DNA from: JAWLBW01 sp041687475
GTDB lineage: Bacteria > J088 > JAWLBW01
Assembly (NCBI GenBank): GCA_041687475.1
Contig: JAWLBW010000052.1
Location: 1-19,305 of the forward strand
Reading direction: 5' to 3'
Length of the DNA stretch: 19,305 nt
This document shows, one piece after another, positions 13,683 through 19,305 of this stretch. A program made the translations under genes and the position numbers. The stretch's first letter is position 1. Each line of letters starts with the position of its first letter. Under the pieces are notes generated by a model. It had not been told where the DNA came from, made no database searches, and worked only from the letters and a program-made list of their open reading frames with translations.

Positions 13683-13781
13683 ATGGGCATGTTTGCCGCA
13701 CTGGCCAAATTCGGTATCGCCAAACGCGTGGTACAGACCGTGATGTCGCGTGTACGTGACCGCCGGCCGACCGGGTATTGA
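13683..13781 (+). CDS. Candidate 32-residue basic amphipathic protein
   Basis: A GGAGG site (13673-13677) is placed ideally, 5 nt before an ATG, and opens a 32-codon frame ending in TGA at 13781. The product starts MGMFAALAKFGIAKRVVQ and ends DRRPTGY. It has a hydrophobic face followed by a cluster of Arg, like a membrane-surface helix. Calculated from its residues it is basic (five Arg and two Lys against one Asp). It matches no family I know. Function unknown: toxin-like, membrane-associated or ribosome-associated roles are all possible. The strong ribosome site is the main evidence; conservation was not tested. Confidence 0.5.
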   Translation: MGMFAALAKFGIAKRVVQTVMSRVRDRRPTGY

Positions 13782-13858
13782 TACACGCGTTCCTCGCCGA
13801 CGTCCACCACACCGGCATGGGTTCACTTCGTTGCCCGATACCTATGTTCTGGCAGAAA

Positions 13859-13921
13859 CCTTCCACCAGCAACCGACCACCAGCAACCAGTAGCCGACAA
13901 CCGACCACCAGCAACCGACAA
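13859..13921. repeat. Heptamer array H (CCAGCAA/CCGACAA), nine units
   Basis: Nine consecutive 7-bp units all start CC. The main types are CCAGCAA, CCGACAA and CCGACCA in mixed order; the first unit is decayed. It is the longest array in the window and lies about 120 bp upstream of the FtsX permease gene. Confidence 0.85.
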
Positions 13922-13987
13922 CCGCCGTTCACCACGCTCCTCCGTCACCCCACGGCTATACGCCAACCCGCCGAACAATGACGCTCT

Positions 13988-14016
13988 GTGTTAACCGGGC
14001 GTTTAAATGGTAGAAT
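13988..14016 (+). promoter_or_regulatory. Candidate promoter of the FtsX permease gene
   Basis: TAGAAT (14011-14016), preceded by TG one base earlier, is a good extended -10. The hexamer 17 bp upstream (GTGTTA) is a poor -35. It would start transcription about 20 bp before the gene. Confidence 0.45.
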
Positions 14017-14043
14017 GGTCGCTTACCAATCGGTAGGCTAGTC

Positions 14044-16596
14044 ATGCGTTTCCTCCTTCGGGCCATCTCGCTTCGGCATTTCGGCCAGCATCCTCTTCGT
14101 ACACTCCTTACCATGCTCGGAATCATGTTGGGCGTCGCGCTCGGCGTGGGTGTGGGCCTGTTGAACGACAGTACGCTCGCGTCCTTCAACGACATGGTGC
14201 AGGGGTTGGCCGGCAAGAGCGACCTGACGGTAACGGCGCCGGGCCGGGCGGGGCTTCCCGAAGAGGTGCTCGATGATGTACTCGACACCGAGGGGGTAAA
14301 AGCCGCCGCGCCGTCCATACGGGTAACCGGGTTTCTGGCCGGTAAGCCGTCGGAAACCCTCATGCTGCTGGGTATCGATGCCCTGGGCGACGGCGACTTC
14401 CGCTCGCTGAAGGTGGGCGGCGACGTCGACTTCGACCCGATCAGCTTTCTCAACACGCCCGAGTCGGTCATCATTCCCCGGAGTCTGGCCCTGCGAAACG
14501 GTCTGGCCGAAGGCGATACGCTGACCGTGACGACGCGGGGCCGCAACGTCGACCTCGTTGTACGCGCCATCGTGAAGGAAGAAGGCGCGGCCAAGGTTTA
14601 CGGCGGCAATGCCGTCATTCTCGACGTGTACAATGCCCAGGAAATGTTCGGGCTCGTCGGCAGCTTTCATCAGATTGACATCATACTGGCCGAAGGCGTC
14701 GCGCGCGAAACCGCTGCCGCACGCATTCGCGACAAGGCGGGCGAGGGCGTCATCGTCGAACAGCCGGGACGCAATCGCCAGGCCGAGAAAATGATAGAAG
14801 GCCTGCGTAAGACCACCGACATGCTCGGCATGTTGTCGCTGTTCGTGGGCATGTTTCTCATTTACAACACGTTCAGCACGGCGGTGGCGCAGCGTCGTCG
14901 AGAGATCGGCATCATGCGGGCCATGGGGGCTTCGCGCAACCACGTGACGACCCTGTTTCTGAGTGAAGCCTTCGTGCTCGGCCTGGTGGGCTCGATTCTG
15001 GGCGCACTGGCCGGCGTGGGGCTCGCCCGCCTGCTTCTCGAACAGTATGCCGCCACGTTAAGCAATTTCTACTTTCAGGCCCACCCCGAGGCCGTACAGC
15101 TGACCTGGCCCCTGCTTATTCGCTCGGTGTCGCTCGGTACGATTGCCGCCGTCGTTTCGGCCGTTGCCCCGGCCCGTAAGGCGGCCAGTATTTCTCCGCT
15201 CGAGGCGCTGAGCGGCGTGGCGCTGGAAGCTACCCGGCAGAAGAACTTCAAGTGGGCCTTCGTGGGCGGACTCGCCTTTCTCGCCGGTGAAGTCGCCATT
15301 CTTTTGAACTCGTGGGAAGAGTCGAACATCGAGATCGGCGTTCTCTCGGCGCTCGTCAGCTTCATTGCATTGGCGCTGCTGAGCCCCATGCTCATTCTCG
15401 TGGCCACGAAGTTGCTGCACCCCGTCAACAAGTACCTTCTGGGGCTGGAGGCGCGCATGGGCGGCGACAACCTGACGCGCGCCGCCGGTCGTACGTCGGT
15501 TACGGTGGCGGCGCTCATGATCGGCATTACGCTGGCCGTGGCCATGGGCGGCGCCTTTGCCAGCCTGAGCGTAAGCCTCGACGAGTGGATTACCGAGGGC
15601 ATCACGGCCGACCTGTCTGTTCGCGGTTCGGCCGCCATTCCCGGGGCCAACTCGGTCGAACTGCCGATTTCGCTGCGGGAAGAGTTGGCCGCCGTGCCCG
15701 GCGTGCAGGACGTGGGCTCGTTTCGCATTGCGCCCGTACCGCTCGGCGAGGGCGTGATTCACGTTTTCGGCATTGAAGTCGACACCTTCGACAAGTATGC
15801 GTCCATGCGGTGGATTGAGGGCGACCGCAAGAGGGACGGCCCCAAGGTGGTCGACGGCAACTATACGGTCATCAGCGAAAACCTGTCGACCCGTTTCAAC
15901 CTGCACGTAGGCGATAGCATTGAAATCGTGGGGCCGCTCGGCCGTCGCAATCTCGAAATCGTGGGCGTGCAGGTCGACTATACCAGCGACCTGGGGGCGG
16001 CCATGCTGCATCGCCCGCTTTATACCGAGCTGTTCGGCGACCCGCATGTCGACTCGTTCTCGGTCTGGCTCGAATCGGGCGTCGAGGCGGTGGCCGTGCG
16101 AGAACGCATTCGCGAGACCTTTCCCGACAAACAGCTCTTCATGCAGACGAACACGGAATTCCGCACCGAGATCAAGGATACCGTGCGCCAGATTTTCCGG
16201 CTGGCCGACGTGATGCAGCTGCTGGTCATCATTATCGCCGTCGTGGGCATCGTGAACACGCTGCTGATTTCCATCATCGACCGCACCCGTGAGCTCGGCA
16301 TTCTGAGAGCGATGGGATTCACGCGCGAGCAGCTGTCGCGGCTGATTGTGTGGGAGGCGGGTATCATGGGGCTCATTGCCGGAACGTTGGGGGCGCTTGC
16401 CGGCAGTGCGTTTTCGATGTCCATCGTGCACCTCATCAACCGGCAGCTGGTGGGGTGGAGCACGGCTTTCGTGTTTCCGACCGACAGTGTGGTGAAGGGC
16501 TTTTTCGTGGCCCTTATCGGCGCCCTGATTGCCGCGTGGTATCCGGCCCGCAAGGCCAGTCGCCTGAACGTGATTCAGGCGATGGAATACGAATAA
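14044..16596 (+). CDS. FtsX-family ABC transporter permease, double FtsX domain, about ten helices
   Basis: The 850-residue product has a helix at about 19-41, a large periplasmic domain, then helices at about 258-280, 307-331 and 358-377 (first FtsX domain, with RRREIGIMRAMGAS). Three more follow at about 402-421, 431-455 and 485-508, then a second periplasmic domain, and final helices at about 723-745, 767-792 and 816-835 (second FtsX domain, with RTRELGILRAMGFTREQ). The tandem REIGIMRAMG-type coupling motifs are diagnostic. The ten-helix plan resembles YbbP-type permeases, which work with a LolD/MacB-like ATPase to move or extract substrates across the envelope. No ATPase gene is adjacent. 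A weak AGG site precedes the ATG at 14044. A strong bidirectional terminator follows. The substrate is unknown. Confidence 0.93.
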   Translation: MRFLLRAISLRHFGQHPLRTLLTMLGIMLGVALGVGVGLLNDSTLASFNDMVQGLAGKSDLTVTAPGRAGLPEEVLDDVLDTEGVKAAAPSIRVTGFLAGKPSETLMLLGIDALGDGDFRSLKVGGDVDFDPISFLNTPESVIIPRSLALRNGLAEGDTLTVTTRGRNVDLVVRAIVKEEGAAKVYGGNAVILDVYNAQEMFGLVGSFHQIDIILAEGVARETAAARIRDKAGEGVIVEQPGRNRQAEKMIEGLRKTTDMLGMLSLFVGMFLIYNTFSTAVAQRRREIGIMRAMGASRNHVTTLFLSEAFVLGLVGSILGALAGVGLARLLLEQYAATLSNFYFQAHPEAVQLTWPLLIRSVSLGTIAAVVSAVAPARKAASISPLEALSGVALEATRQKNFKWAFVGGLAFLAGEVAILLNSWEESNIEIGVLSALVSFIALALLSPMLILVATKLLHPVNKYLLGLEARMGGDNLTRAAGRTSVTVAALMIGITLAVAMGGAFASLSVSLDEWITEGITADLSVRGSAAIPGANSVELPISLREELAAVPGVQDVGSFRIAPVPLGEGVIHVFGIEVDTFDKYASMRWIEGDRKRDGPKVVDGNYTVISENLSTRFNLHVGDSIEIVGPLGRRNLEIVGVQVDYTSDLGAAMLHRPLYTELFGDPHVDSFSVWLESGVEAVAVRERIRETFPDKQLFMQTNTEFRTEIKDTVRQIFRLADVMQLLVIIIAVVGIVNTLLISIIDRTRELGILRAMGFTREQLSRLIVWEAGIMGLIAGTLGALAGSAFSMSIVHLINRQLVGWSTAFVFPTDSVVKGFFVALIGALIAAWYPARKASRLNVIQAMEYE

Positions 16597-16626
16597 CCGG
16601 GCAGGCGGCGTGGCCGGCTGATGGCC

Positions 16627-16666
16627 GATGGGGAGAGATGGTGATGGGGAGAAGGGGAGAGAACAG
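16627..16666. repeat. Octamer array I (GATGGGGA)
   Basis: Five 8-bp units lie here: GATGGGGA occurs exactly at 16627-16634 and 16643-16650, GAAGGGGA at 16651-16658, and two units are decayed. The array starts 30 bp past the permease stop codon. Confidence 0.65.
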
Positions 16667-16754
16667 TGGCGTGCCGTGTGCGGACTACCTCAGCCCCTGC
16701 ATACCGCGTCTGCCGGAGGCTGCACACTCTGAATGAGTCGACTACGGAAAGAAG

Positions 16755-16782
16755 AAAGGCCGGAACATTCGTTCCGGCCTTT
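16755..16782. terminator. Bidirectional intrinsic terminator
   Basis: A perfect 12-bp stem (AAAGGCCGGAAC at 16755-16766 with 16771-16782) has a 4-nt loop and T-rich flanks on both strands. It lies between the convergent permease and prc genes and can end both transcripts. Confidence 0.9.
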
Positions 16783-16837
16783 GTAGTTCTTTAATGGTTG
16801 CCGTCGTGGAAAGGGCAATCAGCCTGGTCCTGGAAGA

Positions 16838-16872
16838 ACCCACGTATCACCTTTCACGTATCACCCATCACG
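16838..16872. repeat. Heptamer array C (TNTCACC family)
   Basis: Four heptamers such as TATCACC and TTTCACG lie at 16845-16872, with a decayed ACCCACG before them. The array abuts the hairpin at the end of prc. Confidence 0.8.
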
Positions 16873-16895
16873 CCGGGCCGCCCCGGCGGCCCGGC
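16872..16895 (-). terminator. GC-only hairpin at the prc stop codon
   Basis: GCCGGGCCGCC (16872-16882) and GGCGGCCCGGC (16885-16895) are perfect 11-bp complements; the innermost pair would open to leave a 4-nt loop. On the minus strand the stem begins with the last base of the prc stop codon. No T-run follows, so it may slow 3' decay, while the T-flanked terminator at 16755-16782 ends the transcript. Confidence 0.5.
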
Positions 16896-18928
16896 TAGTT
16901 CTTGCTGGCCAGGGTGCCGCCGTTGGCGCGCAGGGCAATGAGGTCGGTAATCACGTTCACGCTTTCCTTGACCATGGGCGCGAACAGGTTCTTCATTTCC
17001 CGCCCGTTACCCGGGGTGCCGGTCTCGGCGTTTTCCTCGGCCTGGGCTTCGGCTTCGTCCTGGGCTTTCTTCTTGCCGTTCTTGTCGAGCAGCTCGGCAA
17101 TCTTGATAACCCCTTCGTTGGCGCGTTCCCGGGCGATGTCTTCCTGCATCTTGATGAACTCGGCGTCCTTGGCCACGCGGGCGGTAGAAGCGGCGTTGAG
17201 TTCCTTGATTTCGGAAACTTCGACGGGTAGCCAGCGGTCGTTCTTCTTGCCGTTTGCCGCGGCCGAAAGAAACGGCGCGATCGACTGGGTCGGCAGCGAG
17301 TAGTCGAGATACTTCTCGCCCACGTCGTTACGGCTCAGCACCGAGGGAATGCGTACGTCGGCCGCCACGCCCTTGTCCTGGGTCGACGTGCCGTCGGCCA
17401 CGAAGAACATGCCCATGGTGATTTTCATCGCACCCATGTCGTTGGGCAGGTTAATGACGTTCTGCACCGATCCCTTCCCGAAGGTATGATCGCCCCCGAC
17501 GATGACGGCGCGGCGGTAAGCCTGCAGGGTGCCGGCGAGAATTTCCGAGGCCGAGGCGCTTACGCGGCTGATGAGCACGGCAAGCGGCCCCGTGTAGACG
17601 ACATCGCTGTCTTCATCCTTCAGAATGTCGATTTCGCCCCGGGTGTCGCGGGTGGCCACGACGCCGCCTTCCTTGATGAAAAGGCCCGAAATCTTCACGG
17701 CGTTGTCGAGCAGGCCGCCGCCGTTACGCGACAGGTCGAGCACGATGCCGTCGACTTTTTCTTTCTTGGCTTCTTCAAGCAGTTTCTTCACGTCTACGTA
17801 GCTCGAACGACCTTCGCCGAAGCCGCCGTAGAACGAGGGCAGGTCAATGATGCCGATTTTGAGCGACTTGTCGTCGACCTTGCGCTCTTCGTAGCGAATG
17901 CTGGCGGCCGAATCCTTCACGTCGATCTTGTCGCGCACGATCGTAAGCTCGAAGGTGTCGTTCGTTTCGGCCTGGCGCAGCACCGTCAGCGTGACCTTCG
18001 TGCCCTTGGGGCCGCGAATCATCTTCACGACCTCGCGAAGCTCCATGTCGATGACCGAGACCGGAGTTTCACCTTCCTGCTTGACGGCGATGATTTTGTC
18101 CTTCGGCCGCAGCTTGCCCGACTTGTCGGCGCCGCCGCCCGGAATGATGCTTTCAACCACCGTGAAGCCGTCCTGCGAGCTCAGGGTCGCGCCGATGCCT
18201 TCGAGCGAGAGGCGCATCTGAATTTGAAAGTCCTGCAGGTCGTCGTGCGAGAGGTAGGTCGAGTGCGGGTCAAGGCTTTGCGCGAATGCCTGGGCGAACT
18301 GGGTGCGCATGTCGATGGGCGTAGCCTCGCGGGCCCGCTTGACGGCGAGCTCGTAACGATGCACCAGCTGCTTCCGGGCCTCGTCCATCTTCATGTCGGT
18401 CATGAGATAGTTGGCCATCTGGAAGTGAACCATCGAGCGAAGCAGCGCTTCGCGTTCCTGCTGGTTCTTCGGAAACTCGCGCTTCTGCGGGTCGACCACG
18501 ATGGACAGCGTACGATCGAGCTCGTACTTGTCGCCCAGGTAGCCGCGCACGAAGGCCAGGTTCTCTTCGGCCCGTTTGACCATCAGCTTCTGCACCTTGT
18601 CGAGGCTGGCGCAGTCGCCCTCGACCATGGTCGAGAAAGCCTTCTTCGCGTCTTTCTGAATCTGCTCGACATCGCTTGCGAGCAGCGTTGCCTTAAGGGG
18701 ATCGAGACGCTTGATGAACTGTTCGGCCGTACGGCCCTCGAGCTCATCGGTCATTTTCTTCTGGCTGTAGTGAATCTGCAGGTAGCTTCCCATCAGGGGG
18801 GGAATCATCTGGCACTGCAGGGGCGCGGCTTCGGCCGTGCGGGGGGCGAGCGTGGTGGCAAAGCCCAGGGGCAGCAGCAGCCCGAGCATCTGCGTCACGG
18901 AAACAAGTCGCCGGAAAAAAGAATGCAT
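16895..18928 (-). CDS. prc: Tail-specific periplasmic protease Prc/Tsp (family S41A)
   Basis: The 677-residue product matches the length of E. coli Prc. It has a signal peptide (FFRRLVSVTQMLGLLLPLGF, cleavage probably after AEA), an N-terminal helical domain with DPHSTYLSHDDLQDF, a PDZ domain (about 238-325), and the S41 core. The Ser-Lys dyad is visible: SASASE (Ser459 by comparison with the family) and TFGKGSVQN (Lys485). LDLSRNGGGLLDNAV is the conserved core strand. The C-terminal part is charged and helical, as in Prc. Prc degrades periplasmic proteins from non-polar C-termini and controls envelope enzymes. The start at 18928 has AGG 6 nt upstream and a good promoter. It is transcribed in the same direction as the DAHP synthase gene but probably separately. 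Confidence 0.96.
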   Translation of the reverse strand: MHSFFRRLVSVTQMLGLLLPLGFATTLAPRTAEAAPLQCQMIPPLMGSYLQIHYSQKKMTDELEGRTAEQFIKRLDPLKATLLASDVEQIQKDAKKAFSTMVEGDCASLDKVQKLMVKRAEENLAFVRGYLGDKYELDRTLSIVVDPQKREFPKNQQEREALLRSMVHFQMANYLMTDMKMDEARKQLVHRYELAVKRAREATPIDMRTQFAQAFAQSLDPHSTYLSHDDLQDFQIQMRLSLEGIGATLSSQDGFTVVESIIPGGGADKSGKLRPKDKIIAVKQEGETPVSVIDMELREVVKMIRGPKGTKVTLTVLRQAETNDTFELTIVRDKIDVKDSAASIRYEERKVDDKSLKIGIIDLPSFYGGFGEGRSSYVDVKKLLEEAKKEKVDGIVLDLSRNGGGLLDNAVKISGLFIKEGGVVATRDTRGEIDILKDEDSDVVYTGPLAVLISRVSASASEILAGTLQAYRRAVIVGGDHTFGKGSVQNVINLPNDMGAMKITMGMFFVADGTSTQDKGVAADVRIPSVLSRNDVGEKYLDYSLPTQSIAPFLSAAANGKKNDRWLPVEVSEIKELNAASTARVAKDAEFIKMQEDIARERANEGVIKIAELLDKNGKKKAQDEAEAQAEENAETGTPGNGREMKNLFAPMVKESVNVITDLIALRANGGTLASKN

Positions 18929-18966
18929 GTTGACCTGTGTACTCGTTTTAGGTTCCTCGTATCTTT

Positions 18967-18995
18967 AATGTAGTCTCCCGACGCCCATTCGACAA
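18967..18995 (-). promoter_or_regulatory. Candidate prc promoter
   Basis: On the minus strand, TTGTCG (18990-18995) and TACATT (18967-18972) are 17 bp apart, each matching four of six consensus bases. The leader would be about 30 nt. Confidence 0.5.
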
Positions 18996-19034
18996 GCAGG
19001 GATGCGCCGTAGTTTGCGGGCGCACCGACACACG

Positions 19035-19075
19035 GGCGCCCGGGCACCGGGTTTTCCGCGGGAAAACAGGGCGCC
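19035..19075 (-). other. Nested stem-loop between aroG and prc
   Basis: An outer 7-bp stem (GGCGCCC at 19035-19041, GGGCGCC at 19069-19075) encloses an inner perfect 7-bp stem (GTTTTCC at 19051-19057, GGAAAAC at 19061-19067). It lies downstream of the aroG stop codon, upstream of the prc promoter. There is no T-run, so termination is possible but unproven. Confidence 0.4.
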
Positions 19076-19138
19076 GAGACCGGGAGGGAAAGCGGAGGAG
19101 AGAGAGGAATGGTTCGACCGTGCAGACGCTCCTTCCCG

Positions 19139-19157
19139 TTCCGCCATCAGGGCGGAA
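19139..19157 (-). terminator. Small stem-loop after aroG
   Basis: TTCCGCC (19139-19145) and GGCGGAA (19151-19157) form a perfect 7-bp stem with a 5-nt loop, about 40 nt past the aroG stop codon on the minus strand. It lacks a T-run. Confidence 0.35.
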
Positions 19158-19197
19158 ACCTCCTGCGTCGCCGGTCGCGTGAACCTTGCCGGCGTCG

Positions 19198-19305
19198 TCA
19201 GACGCCGACGGCCTGGCGGCGGGCCTGTACGCCCGCGGCAAGCCGATCGAGAAGCGTTTCGGTATCTTCCCATCCAATGCATGCGTCGGTAATGCTCTGG
19301 CCGTA
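19198..19305 (-). CDS. aroG: Type I DAHP synthase (3-deoxy-7-phosphoheptulonate synthase), C-terminal end
   Basis: Only the last 35 codons and the stop are inside the window; the rest lies beyond the right edge. The visible residues begin YGQSITDACIGWEDTETLL, which is the conserved C-terminus of the AroF/AroG/AroH family and nearly identical to that end of E. coli AroG (YGKSITDACIGWEDT). The enzyme joins phosphoenolpyruvate and erythrose 4-phosphate in the first step of the shikimate pathway. The tail of about ten residues (VQARRQAVGV) is ordinary. Which isozyme it is, and its feedback inhibitor, cannot be told from this end, so the symbol stands for the family. Confidence 0.9.
   Translation of the reverse strand, partial: YGQSITDACIGWEDTETLLDRLAAGVQARRQAVGV

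Larger units (their letters stand above)
13464..14043. other. Intergenic region with one small gene candidate and a long heptamer array
   Basis: These 580 bp contain a likely 32-codon gene (13683-13781), a nine-unit heptamer array (13859-13921) and a promoter candidate for the permease gene (13988-14016). The GC-rich part at 13520-13600 can form several hairpins, but none has a T-run. Confidence 0.5.

Noticed and set aside
13859..13921. A CRISPR-like array of regular repeats
   Set aside because: Units are 7 bp with no spacers and no cas genes nearby, so it is a simple tandem array.
15058..16431. A 457-codon open frame antisense to the FtsX permease
   Set aside because: It is a shadow frame: rich in His, Arg and Gln with no recognisable domain.
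17486..18973. A 495-codon open frame on the plus strand antisense to prc
   Set aside because: It lies opposite a clear Prc protease and its sequence is the GC-rich shadow of that gene, with no motif or ribosome site.
1..19305. tRNA, rRNA, insertion sequence or prophage genes
   Set aside because: No rRNA segments, transposase, integrase or phage structural genes were recognised on either strand; I did no covariance search for tRNAs, but saw no cloverleaf with a TTCGANNC arm in the gaps.

Overview
The window reads as part of a chromosome from a GC-rich (about 60% by eye) Gram-negative bacterium. The clues are an outer-membrane TonB-type receptor ending in Phe, several lipoproteins with clear lipoboxes, a full-length Prc/Tsp protease, and the core order rpsB-tsf-pyrH-frr-uppS. 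The style of the lipoproteins, in particular the RAEKPELHPGDT-type N-terminus next to a carboxypeptidase-regulatory/TonB receptor, reminds me of Myxococcota or other former Deltaproteobacteria. That placement is inference; no rRNA or species-specific marker is present.

Layout. (1) 1-1445, minus strand: the 5' part of a surface lipoprotein with tandem Cys-paired modules, running off the left edge, preceded by a small four-helix membrane protein. (2) 1868-2737, minus: an alpha/beta hydrolase. (3) 3134-4018, minus: a protein with a long acidic disordered N-terminus and a short C-terminal membrane domain, followed by a strong intrinsic terminator. (4) 4019-4666: a repeat-filled intergenic region, then a promoter and structured leader. 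(5) 4667-8359, plus: rpsB, tsf, pyrH, frr, uppS, with an intrinsic terminator between rpsB and tsf and 1-22 nt gaps from tsf onward. (6) 8702-12314, plus: a TonB-dependent receptor and a lipoprotein separated by 1 nt. (7) 12407-13463, minus: a PRC-barrel/DUF2382 stress protein and a 72-residue protein. (8) 13683-13781, plus: a likely 32-residue protein, then 14044-16596, a ten-helix FtsX-type ABC permease with no ATPase beside it. (9) 16895-18928, minus: prc, and at the right edge the last 35 codons of a type I DAHP synthase.

Functionally the central operon combines translation (S2, EF-Ts, ribosome recycling factor) with UMP kinase and undecaprenyl-PP synthase, the usual bacterial grouping of translation with envelope precursor supply. 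Most of the rest is envelope: receptor and lipoprotein, FtsX permease, periplasmic protease and surface lipoprotein.

The most unusual signal is not a gene. Nearly every longer intergenic gap contains short arrays of degenerate 7- or 8-bp tandem units. One heptamer family (TNTCACC/G) recurs at four separate loci in both orientations. A composite block built from it appears both after the hydrolase gene and upstream of rpsB. I saw no such arrays inside the clear coding regions, though I did not scan them systematically. I know of no assigned function for them, and they are the best candidate here for something undescribed.
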